64,000 bases of DNA from UBA9676 sp963837105. GTDB lineage: Bacteria; Actinomycetota; Actinomycetes; Streptosporangiales; Streptosporangiaceae. Positions 28,262-36,471 of the stretch are shown piece by piece. The stretch spans positions 1 through 64,000 of the forward strand of contig CAWIMG010000037.1 of the NCBI GenBank assembly GCA_963837105.1, written 5' to 3'. The notes under the pieces are model-generated. The model saw only the letters and a program-made list of their open reading frames with translations. It was not told where the DNA came from and ran no database searches. The position numbers and the translations under genes are program-made. The stretch's first letter is position 1. Every line of letters starts with the position of its first letter.

Positions 28262-29473
28262 TCAGCCCCCGGCCGCTGCGGCAGGCGCGCCGCCGGAGGT
28301 CAGGCGCTGGTAGACGCCCAGATAGGCGCGCTGCTGGTGGCTCCAGGCCAGTTCCTGCTCGACCCGGGCACGTCCCAGCCTCCCCAGGCGGGACCGCCTG
28401 GGCTCGTCGTCCATCAGCTCCACGATGGCCGCGGCATACTTCTCCACATCGTTTGGCTCGACGTACACGCCGGCGTCGCCAGCCGAGACCCGAGTCTCGC
28501 GCAGGTCGAAAGCAACTACCGGAAGCTCGAAGGCCATGTACTCCATCGTCTTGTTCATCGTGGACAGGTCGTTGAGCGGGTTCTTCGGGTCGGGTGACAG
28601 GCCGACATCCGCCGTGGAGAGGATACGGCCGACGAGCTCGTCCGGCGCCCTCCCGGTGAATTCCACGTGGCCCGCCAGGCCCAGCTCGTCGCGCAGCGCC
28701 ACCAGCTCGTCGAAGCAGTCGCCCTTGCCGATCAGCGTGAAGGCGATGTCGTCGCGGCCCATGCTGTGCACCACGATGTCAGCGGCCCGGACGACGATGT
28801 CCACCCCGTCCTGAGGTCCCATGACGCCGATGTAGGCGGCGAGGAAACGCCTGCCCCGGCGCAGCTCGGGATGGGCTGGACCACGCCGCAGCCGCTGCGG
28901 GTCGGGGCCGCTGCGGACGATCGTGACGTCCTTGGCCGGCTTGCCACTTCGTGTCAGGGCGACGTCACGGTAGGAGCCGTTGGTGGCGATCACGTGGTCC
29001 GCGGTCCGGTGTGTCCGGCGCTCCAGCGCCCGCAGCACCTTGTAGGGCAGCTTCGGGCCATCCGGGAACCGGGATTCATAGAGCTCCGGGCACAGGTCGT
29101 GGTGGTCGAAAACGAACCGGGTGCGGTCGAGGGCACGAAGGAGCAGGGCGATCGGCCAGAAGATGTCCGGCGGGTTGCATGCCTGGATTACCCCGAACCG
29201 CCCGGACCGTCTCGCACGCAACGTCAGCCACGCGGTCGCGAGAAAGGAGTAGGCGTACTCCGTGACGAACCCGAGCTTGCTCCCGCCAGGGGCGTAGGGC
29301 CGGTACTTGTACAGCGCCACGGTATCGATGACCTGATACGCCGGGTCACCATCACCCTTGGGGCACACCACGGCGACCTGGTAGCCGGCTGAGACAAGCG
29401 CTTGGCATTCAAGCCACACCCGCCGGTCGAAAGGCACCGGCAGGTTCTGGACGATGATGAGAATCCGGGTCAC
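28262..29473 (-). CDS. Family 4 glycosyltransferase
   Basis: 403 residues, GTG start overlapping the stop of a 20-codon leader ORF. GT-B fold: N-terminal RILIIVQNLPVPFDRRVWLE, acceptor-side QACNPPDIFWPI and DHHDLCPELYES, then the donor domain with AAYIGVMGPQDGVDIVVRAA, FTLIGKGDCFDEL and the E-x7-E motif region MEYMAFELPVVAFDL. NPPDIFW and the DHHD-CPE stretch are typical of WcfN/PelF-like transferases in EPS clusters. First full gene of the minus-strand EPS operon, so it may add an early sugar. Donor unknown. Confidence 0.85.
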   Translation of the reverse strand: MTRILIIVQNLPVPFDRRVWLECQALVSAGYQVAVVCPKGDGDPAYQVIDTVALYKYRPYAPGGSKLGFVTEYAYSFLATAWLTLRARRSGRFGVIQACNPPDIFWPIALLLRALDRTRFVFDHHDLCPELYESRFPDGPKLPYKVLRALERRTHRTADHVIATNGSYRDVALTRSGKPAKDVTIVRSGPDPQRLRRGPAHPELRRGRRFLAAYIGVMGPQDGVDIVVRAADIVVHSMGRDDIAFTLIGKGDCFDELVALRDELGLAGHVEFTGRAPDELVGRILSTADVGLSPDPKNPLNDLSTMNKTMEYMAFELPVVAFDLRETRVSAGDAGVYVEPNDVEKYAAAIVELMDDEPRRSRLGRLGRARVEQELAWSHQQRAYLGVYQRLTSGGAPAAAAGG

Positions 29474-29532
29474 CAGCCGAGCCCCCCGTAGCCCGTTCCG
29501 ACATAGCCAAGGCCGACCACTGCGACCTTCAT
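29470..29532 (-). pseudogene. 20-codon N-terminal remnant of a UDP-sugar dehydrogenase, now a leader ORF
   Basis: ATG 29532 has GAGGTGAGG just upstream. The peptide opens MKVAVVGLGYVG, the beta-1/dinucleotide-binding loop of UDP-glucose or UDP-ManNAc 6-dehydrogenases, then diverges and stops after 20 residues. The TGA overlaps the GTG of the GT4 gene. It is not a copy of the intact ugd at 34962 (which starts RLTVLGSGYLG). It is most simply the stump of a deleted dehydrogenase gene whose start region still drives translation of the operon. Confidence 0.6.
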
Positions 29533-29673
29533 CGCCTCACCTCACACGGGCCCAGCCAGCACACAGAATGGGTGGATAAGTAAGGGGCCAGTGAGCATAT
29601 GAGCGCTGAGCAGATGGCCATGATACGGCACATCCGCGTGAGGCCCTGGCCTGTCAGCAGATGTCACATGGTT

Positions 29674-29693
29674 ATTACGCACTGTAACGTAAT
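29674..29693. promoter_or_regulatory. Inverted repeat ATTACG-N8-CGTAAT in the divergent EPS promoter region
   Basis: A perfect 6-bp inverted repeat with an 8-base spacer, in an AT-richer patch of the 289-base gap between the two divergent EPS units. It is a good candidate operator for both directions. The half-sites (TTACG/CGTAA) match the palindrome upstream of the desaturase gene at 58223. No other feature is seen in 29533-29821 apart from the GGAGGAGG ribosome site at about 29808-29816. Confidence 0.45.
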
Positions 29694-29821
29694 AGATGCG
29701 TTAGGTTGCAGGCTGGCAGCGGGTCCGGAGAAAATGTCCTGCCGATGTATCAGGACCAGGCCGCCGGGCTCCACTGAGTCGGTGGGGAGTCCCCCGACCC
29801 TAACGGGAGGAGGAGGGCCTT

Positions 29822-30370
29822 GTGAACGTCCGCCCCGTTCCGGGGATCGCCGGTGCGCTGCTGTTTACGCCCACCCCGCATGTGGATGAGCGCGGCTTCT
29901 TCTGCCGCACGTTCGATGCTGATGTCATGCGTACCGCCGGGATCGACCCCGCTGCGTTCGTGCAGGACAGCCTGTCCCGCTCCGTGCGCGGTGTGGTGAG
30001 AGGCCTGCATGTGCGTCGTGGGAACGGGGAAGCGAAGCTCGTGCGATGCTCGTTCGGCGCGATCTTCGATGTCATCGTAGACCTGCGGCCCGGCTCACCC
30101 ACGTACCGCAACTGGGAGAGCTTTGAACTGCGCGACGAGGAGCAGGTTTCGCTTTATGTGCCTGCGGGATGCGCGCATGGGTTCCAGGCCCTCACCGGCA
30201 CGGCGGACGTCTCTTACCGGATTGACCGACCCCACGACCCTGCCGAGGACGTGTCGATTGCTTTCGATGACCCCCAGCTGGCCATCCCGTGGCCCCTTCC
30301 GGTGACCACGATGTCGCAGCGTGACCGACTCGCTCCGTCCGTCGCTACCGCGATGGGGCTGCAGGCATGA
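29822..30370 (+). CDS. dTDP-4-dehydrorhamnose 3,5-epimerase family protein (RmlC-like)
   Basis: 182 residues, GTG start behind GGGAGGAGGAGGG. The cupin fold is recognisable: FTPTPHVDERGFFCRTFD, SVRGVVRGLHVR with the conserved His, GAIFDVIVDLRPGSPTY, and LYVPAGCAHGFQAL with the second His. Such enzymes epimerise C3 and/or C5 of dTDP-4-keto-6-deoxyglucose on the way to dTDP-rhamnose or related sugars. No rmlA, rmlB or rmlD lies in the window, so the substrate would be made elsewhere. Its last codons overlap, on the opposite strand, the PAC2 stump. Confidence 0.8.
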   Translation: MNVRPVPGIAGALLFTPTPHVDERGFFCRTFDADVMRTAGIDPAAFVQDSLSRSVRGVVRGLHVRRGNGEAKLVRCSFGAIFDVIVDLRPGSPTYRNWESFELRDEEQVSLYVPAGCAHGFQALTGTADVSYRIDRPHDPAEDVSIAFDDPQLAIPWPLPVTTMSQRDRLAPSVATAMGLQA

Positions 30371-30496
30371 GGAGGGCACGCACCCGGCTGGCTGCTTCCC
30401 CGGCGTCGTTCCAGCCCCCGAAAGCGGCGATGACCTGGGGCGAGGTGAGCTTGCCGATGCCGTCCAGCTCGATTACCCACCGGCGCCCAGCCGCCA
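30345..30496 (-). pseudogene. N-terminal stump of a PAC2-family protein
   Basis: A 50-codon frame from GTG 30496 reads VIELDGIGKLTSPQVIAAF followed by GGWNDAGEAAS. This is the start of the actinobacterial PAC2 (proteasome assembly chaperone-like) family, whose members run about 270-300 residues and carry IELDG...VAAFEGWNDAGDAAS at the N terminus. After about residue 40 the similarity stops and the frame ends inside the 3' end of the RmlC-like gene. In many actinomycetes a PAC2 gene sits divergently beside metH, as here. The gene was evidently cut by the EPS locus. Confidence 0.7.
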
Positions 30497-30502
30497 CGGA
30501 CC

Positions 30503-33500
30503 ATGACCGTGCCTGACCGCCTGGCCCGGCCGGCTGGTGCCTCCCTGCTGGCTGCCCTGGCCGGGCGGGTGGTGGTGGCGGATGGGGCGATGGGGACGAT
30601 GCTCCAGGCCAGCCCGGTGACGCTGAGTGATTTTGATGGTTATGAGGGCTGTAATGAGGTCCTTAATCTGACCCGGCCTGATGTTGTCCGGTCGGTCCAT
30701 GACGCCTATCTGGAGGCGGGTGTGGATTGTGTGACGACGAATACTTTCGGGGCCAATCTGGGGAACCTGGGGGAGTATGGGCTGGCGGGGCGGGTGGAGG
30801 AGCTGTCGGCGGCGGGTGCGGCTATCGCCCGGGCTGCTGTTGATGCGGTGAGTGGGGATGGCCGTGCGCGGTGGGTGCTGGGTTCGGTTGGCCCGGGTAC
30901 CAAGCTGCCCACGTTGGGTCATGTGCGGTTCGCTGAGCTGCGGGATGCCTATCAGCGGAATGTGGCGGGGCTGCTGGCTGGCGGGGTGGATGCGGTCATT
31001 GTGGAGACTTGCCAGGATCTTTTGCAGGCGAAGGCGGCGGTGGCCGGGGCGCGGCGGGCGATGGCTGCTGGGGGGTGTGTGGTCCCGCTGGTCGTGCAGG
31101 TGACGATTGAGACGACCGGGGCGATGCTGCTGGGTACCGAGATCGGGGCGGCGCTGACGGCGCTGGAGCCGCTGGGGATCAGTGTGATTGGGCTGAATTG
31201 CGCGACGGGCCCGGGTGAGATGAGTGAGCATCTGCGGTATCTGGCTGGTCATGCCAGGGTGGGGTTGTCGTGCATGCCTAATGCGGGGCTGCCGGTGCTG
31301 ACCGCCGGGGGGGCGCACTATCCGCTCACCCCCGGCCAGCTGGCGGATGCGCAGGAGATGTTCACCGGCGAGTTCGGGCTGGGACTGGTGGGTGGCTGCT
31401 GTGGCACGACGCCTGAGCATCTGGCGGCGGTGGTGGACCGGGTGCGGGGCAGGCCGGCCGCGCGGCGGCGGCCGCGGCCTGACCCTGGTGTGGCTTCGCT
31501 GTATCAGCATGTGGCTTTCCGGCAGGACACCTCGTTTCTGGCGATCGGGGAGCGGACCAACGCCAACGGGTCGAAGGCGTTCCGGGAGGCGCTGCTGGCC
31601 GGCCGTTATGACGACTGCGTGGCGATCGCCCGCCAGCAGACCCGCGACGGCGCCCATCTGCTGGATGTGTGCGTGGATTATGTGGGCAGGGACGGGGTGG
31701 CCGACATGGCCGAGGTGGCGGGCAGGCTCGCCACCGCCGCGACGCTGCCGCTGGTGATCGATTCCACCGAGCCGGAGGTGATCCGGGCCGGGCTGGAGAT
31801 GCTCGGCGGCCGGGCGGTGGTCAATTCGGTCAACTATGAGGATGGGGACGGCCCGGGTTCGCGGCTGGCCCGGGTGATGCCGCTGGTGGCTGAGCATGGC
31901 GCGGCGGTGGTCGCGCTGACCATCGACGAGCAGGGCCAGGCGCGGACCCGGGAGGCGAAGCTGGCTGTGGCCACCCGGCTGATCGAGGACCTGACCGGCC
32001 GGTGGGGGATGGCCCGGTGTGACATCATCGTGGACTGCCTGACGTTCCCGATCGCCACCGGGCAGGAGGAGACCCGCCGCGACGCGCTGGAGACCATCGA
32101 GGCGATCGCGGCGGTCAAGCAGCGTTACCCGGATGTGCAGACCACGCTGGGGGTGTCGAACGTCTCGTTCGGGCTGAACCCGGCCGCGCGGGCCGTGCTG
32201 AACTCGGTGTTCCTGGATGAATGCGTGCGGGCCGGGCTTGACTCGGCGATCGTCCACGCCTCGCGGATCATGCCGATCGCCCGGATTCCGGCCGACCAGC
32301 TGCAGGTGGCACTGGACCTGGTCTACGACCGCCGCCGGGACGGCTACGACCCGCTGGCCACCTTGCTGGCGCTGTTCGACGGGGTCGACACGGCCGCGGT
32401 CAGGGCCAGCCGGGCGGCGGAACTGGCCGGCCTGCCGCTGTGGGAACGGCTGCGGCGGCGGATCGTGGACGGCGAGCGGGCCGGGCTGGAAGCCGACCTG
32501 GACGAGGCGCTCAGCCAGCGGCCGGCGCTGGAGATCGTCAACGACGTCTTGCTGGATGGCATGAAGACCGTCGGCGACCTGTTCGGCTCCGGCCAGATGC
32601 AGCTGCCGTTCGTGCTGGTCTCGGCCGAGGTGATGAAGGCGGCGGTCGGCTACCTGGAACCGCACATGGAACGCTCCGGTGAGGCCGGCAAGGGGCGGAT
32701 CGTGCTGGCCACGGTCAGGGGCGACGTGCACGACATCGGCAAGAACCTGGTCGACATCATCTTGTCCAACAACGGATATGACGTGGTGAACCTGGGGATC
32801 AAGCAGCCGCTGTCGGCGATCGTGGACGCCGCCACCGAGCACGGCGCGGATGTGATCGGCATGTCCGGGCTGCTGGTCAAGTCCACCGTGGTGATGAAGG
32901 ACAACCTGGCCGAGCTGAACTCCCGTGGCCTGGCCGCCCGGTGGCCGGTGCTGCTCGGCGGCGCCGCGCTCACCCGCGCCTACGTGGAGCAGGACCTGGC
33001 CCAGCTGTTCGACGGGCAGGTCCGCTACGCCCGGGACGCGTTCGAGGGACTGCGGCTGATGGACGCGGTGATGGCGGTCAAACGGGGCGAACCCGGGGCC
33101 GCGCTGCCCGCGCCGCGGCAGCGGCGGGTCACCGCCGCCGCGCGGCTGGCACTCACCGACCCGGCCGACATGCCGGCCCGGTCCGCCGTCACCACCGGCA
33201 ACGAGCTGCCGGTGCCCCCGTTCACCGGCGACCGGGTGGTCAAGGGCATCGCCCTTGCCGACTACGCCGCCTACCTGGACGAGCGCGCCACCTTCCTGGG
33301 CCAGTGGGGCCTGCGGCCGGCCCGCGGCGGCGGCGGGCCCTCCTACCAGGAACTGGCCGAGACCCAGGGCAGGCCCCGGCTGCGGATGTGGCTGGACCGG
33401 ATCCAGGCCGAGGGCATGCTGGAAGCCGGGGTCGTCTACGGGTACTTCCCGGCCGTCAGCGAAGGCAACGACCTGGTAATCCTGGACGGCGCCGGGCAGC

Positions 33501-33997
33501 AGCGGGAACGGTTCACCTTCCCCCGCCAGCGCCACGACCGGCACCTGTGCCTGGCCGACTTCTTCCGCCCCGCCACCACCGGACAGACCGATGTGGCCGC
33601 CTTCCAGCTCGTCACCGTCGGCAGCAAAATCAGCCAGGCCACAGCCGAACTGTTCGCCAAAGACGCCTACCGCGACTACCTCGAACTGCACGGCCTATCC
33701 GTCCAGCTCACCGAAGCCCTCGCCGAATACTGGCATGCGCGCATCCGCGCCGAACTCGGCCTCGCCCAGCACGACCCCCCCGCACTGGAAGGAATCCTCA
33801 AAGTCACCTACCGCGGCTGCCGGTACTCCTTCGGCTACCCCGCCTGCCCCGAACTCGAAGACCGCGCCAAAGTCGTGCGGCTGCTCCACCCCGAACGGAT
33901 CGGCGTCGAACTAACCGAAGAATTCCAGCTCGTCCCCGAACAATCCACCGACGCACTCATCACCCACCACCCCGAAGCAAAATACTTCAGCGCATGA
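30503..33997 (+). CDS. metH: Cobalamin-dependent methionine synthase
   Basis: 1164 residues, full length. Domains in order: homocysteine-binding barrel (VVADGAMGTML; zinc ligands Cys in GLNCATGP near 232 and in GGCCGTT near 298); pterin-binding barrel (IGERTNANGSKAFRE near 350); cobalamin cap and Rossmann domain with VRGDVHDIGKNLVDIIL (cobalt-ligating His near 742); and the AdoMet reactivation domain (RQRHDRHLCLADFF near 1010). It methylates homocysteine from methyl-tetrahydrofolate in the cytoplasm. The N terminus has about 25 residues before VVADGAMG, as in relatives, which supports ATG 30503. No cobalamin riboswitch is visible upstream, and the stump of PAC2 begins only six bases away on the other strand. 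Confidence 0.95.
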   Translation: MTVPDRLARPAGASLLAALAGRVVVADGAMGTMLQASPVTLSDFDGYEGCNEVLNLTRPDVVRSVHDAYLEAGVDCVTTNTFGANLGNLGEYGLAGRVEELSAAGAAIARAAVDAVSGDGRARWVLGSVGPGTKLPTLGHVRFAELRDAYQRNVAGLLAGGVDAVIVETCQDLLQAKAAVAGARRAMAAGGCVVPLVVQVTIETTGAMLLGTEIGAALTALEPLGISVIGLNCATGPGEMSEHLRYLAGHARVGLSCMPNAGLPVLTAGGAHYPLTPGQLADAQEMFTGEFGLGLVGGCCGTTPEHLAAVVDRVRGRPAARRRPRPDPGVASLYQHVAFRQDTSFLAIGERTNANGSKAFREALLAGRYDDCVAIARQQTRDGAHLLDVCVDYVGRDGVADMAEVAGRLATAATLPLVIDSTEPEVIRAGLEMLGGRAVVNSVNYEDGDGPGSRLARVMPLVAEHGAAVVALTIDEQGQARTREAKLAVATRLIEDLTGRWGMARCDIIVDCLTFPIATGQEETRRDALETIEAIAAVKQRYPDVQTTLGVSNVSFGLNPAARAVLNSVFLDECVRAGLDSAIVHASRIMPIARIPADQLQVALDLVYDRRRDGYDPLATLLALFDGVDTAAVRASRAAELAGLPLWERLRRRIVDGERAGLEADLDEALSQRPALEIVNDVLLDGMKTVGDLFGSGQMQLPFVLVSAEVMKAAVGYLEPHMERSGEAGKGRIVLATVRGDVHDIGKNLVDIILSNNGYDVVNLGIKQPLSAIVDAATEHGADVIGMSGLLVKSTVVMKDNLAELNSRGLAARWPVLLGGAALTRAYVEQDLAQLFDGQVRYARDAFEGLRLMDAVMAVKRGEPGAALPAPRQRRVTAAARLALTDPADMPARSAVTTGNELPVPPFTGDRVVKGIALADYAAYLDERATFLGQWGLRPARGGGGPSYQELAETQGRPRLRMWLDRIQAEGMLEAGVVYGYFPAVSEGNDLVILDGAGQQRERFTFPRQRHDRHLCLADFFRPATTGQTDVAAFQLVTVGSKISQATAELFAKDAYRDYLELHGLSVQLTEALAEYWHARIRAELGLAQHDPPALEGILKVTYRGCRYSFGYPACPELEDRAKVVRLLHPERIGVELTEEFQLVPEQSTDALITHHPEAKYFSA

Positions 33998-34131
33998 CCG
34001 GGGCCCTGCGCCTCGAGCGTGCCGGATTGCTGTGCCCCCAACCAGAGGCACGCACCGACTACAGACATGCCGTGATACCTGTCACGGCAGAGGTCGCCGG
34101 GCAGGGATGCCGACGCCGCGGGGCGGGCGCC

Positions 34132-34899
34132 CTATTCTGTTGCTGGCGGCCGCACGTCGCCGACCGCCGCCAGCAGCACATCTGTGATGGCCTCCGGGCA
34201 GATCAGGATATCCGGCTGCCAGGGTGAAACCCGGTTGTATGCCAGCTTCGAGCCGTCCAGCCGGCTGGCGTGCAGGCCCGCGGCCAGCGCGACGGCCACT
34301 GGCGCGGCCGAGTCCCACTCGTACTGACCGCCGTCGTGCAGGTATGCGTCAGCGTCACCGAGGATGACCGCCGCCGCCTTGGCCCCGGCCGAGCCGAGCG
34401 GCACCAGTTCCGCGCCCAGCCGGGCGGCCAGTGGCGCCAGGAAGGCCGGTGCCCGGGTACGGCTCATGACGATGCGCAACGGCTGGCCGCCCGCCCCGGG
34501 CCGGCTCCCCTGCCTGGGCCGGGGGGGCTGGGCCGTGGACAGGACCTGGTCCCGGGCGGGCAGCGCGACCGCGCCCGCGGTCAGCTCGCCGCGCTCCCAC
34601 AGCGCCACGTGGACCGCCCAGTCGGTGCGGCCCGGCTCACCGTACTCGCGGGTGCCGTCCAGTGGATCCACGATCCACACCCGGTCCGCGGTCAGCCGGG
34701 CCGGGTCGTCCTTGCCCTCCTCGGACAGCACACAGTCGCCGGGCCGGAGCCGGGCGAGCCTGGCGATGAGGAATTCGTGTGACGACCGGTCACCGGCCGC
34801 GCGCAGCTCGCCGGGCTCCCGGTCACTGGCACGCAGCGCCAGCAGCCGCTGGCCCGCCTGCCCGGCGAGTGCGGCTGCAAGCTCGTGATCGGATGGCAC
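34132..34899 (-). CDS. cysQ: 3'(2'),5'-bisphosphate nucleotidase / inositol monophosphatase family
   Basis: 255 residues from GTG 34899, which follows GAGGGGAA; longer upstream frames are Arg/His-rich and not coding. The Li-sensitive phosphatase motifs are present: LSEEGKDD (acidic metal ligands), VDPLDGTREYGEPG (DPxDGT) and the C-terminal YEWDSAAPVAVALAAG (WDxA). The REY form of motif II is typical of CysQ, which removes the phosphate from PAP or PAPS in sulfur metabolism. Activity on inositol phosphates cannot be excluded. Convergent with metH, and followed on the same strand as ugd, 62 bases downstream of it. Confidence 0.8.
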   Translation of the reverse strand: MPSDHELAAALAGQAGQRLLALRASDREPGELRAAGDRSSHEFLIARLARLRPGDCVLSEEGKDDPARLTADRVWIVDPLDGTREYGEPGRTDWAVHVALWERGELTAGAVALPARDQVLSTAQPPRPRQGSRPGAGGQPLRIVMSRTRAPAFLAPLAARLGAELVPLGSAGAKAAAVILGDADAYLHDGGQYEWDSAAPVAVALAAGLHASRLDGSKLAYNRVSPWQPDILICPEAITDVLLAAVGDVRPPATE

Positions 34900-34961
34900 C
34901 AGCCGGATTCCCCTCAGGTGGCGATGACGGTGGCGCGGCCGGGGCCGGGCAAGGGCAAACC

Positions 34962-36308
34962 CTAGTCCTGGCGCACGGTGGCGCCGGTCGCGGCCGCCAC
35001 CCCGAGCGAGCGGTACTCCCAGCCGGCCTTCTGCCACTGCGCTGGGTCGAGCACGTTCCGGGCGTCGATGATGTTCCGCCCGGCCACGATGCCGTCCAGC
35101 TGGCCGGGGGTGAGCGCGGCGAATTCCGGCCACTCGGTCAGCAGCAGCACGACCTGGGCGTCCTGGGCGGCCTCGGCCAGGCTGGCGGCGTAGTGCAGGT
35201 CCGGGCTGACCCGGCGGGCGTTGTCCATCGCCGCCGGGTCGTAGACGGTGACCCGCGCGCCCAGGCCGGTCAGGATCTGGGCCACGTCCAGGGCCGGTGA
35301 GTCGCGCACATCGTCGGAGCCGGGCTTGAACGCGGCGCCCAGCACGCAGATACCCGCCCCGGCCAGGTTCCCGCCCGCAAGTTCGGCGGCCAGGTCGGCG
35401 GTGCGAGCCCGGCGGCGCAGGTTGATCGCGTCCACCTCGCGCAGGAAGGCGAGCGCCTGGCCCGCGCCCAGCTCCTCGGCCCGGGCGGAAAACGCCCTGA
35501 CATCCTTGGGCAGGCAGCCGCCACCGAACCCGAGCCCGGCCCGCAGGAACGACCGGCCGATCCGTTCGTCCGCACCCAGCACCTCGGCCAGCGCGCGGAC
35601 ATCGCCGCCGGTGGCCTCGCAGATCTCGGCCATCGCGTTGATGAACGAGATCTTGGTGGCGAGGAAGGCGTTGGCCGCGGCCTTGGCCAGTTCAGCCGTC
35701 TCCAGGTCGGTGACGATGAACGGGGTGCCGTCGGCCAGCGGCTTGGCGTAGACCTGCCGGAGCAGCGCCTCGGCCCCCGCGGAGGTGACCCCGGCCACGA
35801 TCCGGTCCGGGGCCAGGGTGTCGGCGACCGCGTTGCCCTCCCGCAGGAACTCCGGGTTCCAGGCCAGCTCCGCACCCGGCCGGACGGCGGCCAGCTCGGC
35901 GGCGAGCCGCCGGGCGGTGCCGACCGGGACGGTGGACTTGCCCACCACCAGGCAGGGCCGGTCCAGCAGCGGGGCCAGCTCCGCCACGCAGGAGTTCACC
36001 TGGGACAGGTCGGCGGCGTCGCTGCCGCGCTGCTGCGGGGTGCCGGTGCAGATGAAGTGCAGGTCACCGAAGGCCGCTGCCTCCGGGTAGGAGGTGGTGA
36101 ACCGCAGCCGTCCGGCGGCCAGCCCGCTCCGCAGCAGCTCGCCCAGGCCGGGCTCGTAGATGGGCAGCTCCCCGCGGTTGAGCCCGTCCACCCGGCCGGG
36201 GTCGGTGTCCACACCGAGCACGCCGAAGCCCAGGCTGGCCATGGCGGCCGCGTGGGTGATGCCCAGGTAGCCGGAGCCGAGCACGGTGAGGCGAAGGTCA
36301 GCGCTCAT
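34962..36308 (-). CDS. ugd: UDP-glucose 6-dehydrogenase
   Basis: 448 residues; ATG 36308 chosen because GAGAGGAAGG lies eight bases upstream. NAD-binding fold LTVLGSGYLGITHAAAMA, VGKSTVPVGTARRL, NPEFLREGNAV, and the catalytic Cys in GFGGGCLPKDVRAF (near residue 263), then the C-terminal UDP-binding domain with GAAFKPGSDDVRDSPALDV. It oxidises UDP-glucose twice to UDP-glucuronate, a precursor for acidic polysaccharides and a plausible supplier for the EPS loci on either side. The arrangement is monocistronic or paired with cysQ. Confidence 0.9.
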   Translation of the reverse strand: MSADLRLTVLGSGYLGITHAAAMASLGFGVLGVDTDPGRVDGLNRGELPIYEPGLGELLRSGLAAGRLRFTTSYPEAAAFGDLHFICTGTPQQRGSDAADLSQVNSCVAELAPLLDRPCLVVGKSTVPVGTARRLAAELAAVRPGAELAWNPEFLREGNAVADTLAPDRIVAGVTSAGAEALLRQVYAKPLADGTPFIVTDLETAELAKAAANAFLATKISFINAMAEICEATGGDVRALAEVLGADERIGRSFLRAGLGFGGGCLPKDVRAFSARAEELGAGQALAFLREVDAINLRRRARTADLAAELAGGNLAGAGICVLGAAFKPGSDDVRDSPALDVAQILTGLGARVTVYDPAAMDNARRVSPDLHYAASLAEAAQDAQVVLLLTEWPEFAALTPGQLDGIVAGRNIIDARNVLDPAQWQKAGWEYRSLGVAAATGATVRQD

Positions 36309-36459
36309 CAGCACCCTTCCTCTCGCCCGGGCAACCCAGGCAGATTTACCACCGGCGGGGTCGTGGGCCTGGCCCAGCTGGCGCTGCCATCACCGACCGG
36401 ATATTACCCGGAACCGGTCCCGCTGGGGCATCGGCGTCCCGGCTCCGGCAGGTCACTAC

Positions 36460-36465
36460 TAGGCT
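36460..36465 (+). promoter_or_regulatory. -10 box TAGGCT for leaderless start
   Basis: A TANNNT hexamer lies six bases before the ATG at 36472, with no ribosome site between. This spacing puts the transcript start at or next to the ATG, as in the common leaderless genes of actinomycetes. Confidence 0.4.
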
Positions 36466-36471
36466 GGCAAA

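Noticed and set aside
30371..30502. Cobalamin riboswitch upstream of metH
   Set aside because: The gap is only 132 bases, is filled by the PAC2 stump on the other strand, and shows no B12-box-like sequence.
30473..33691. Open frame of about 1070 codons antisense to metH
   Set aside because: Mirror frame of a GC-rich gene; composition (Gly/Arg/His/Gln-rich) is typical of antisense frames and metH on the plus strand is unambiguous.
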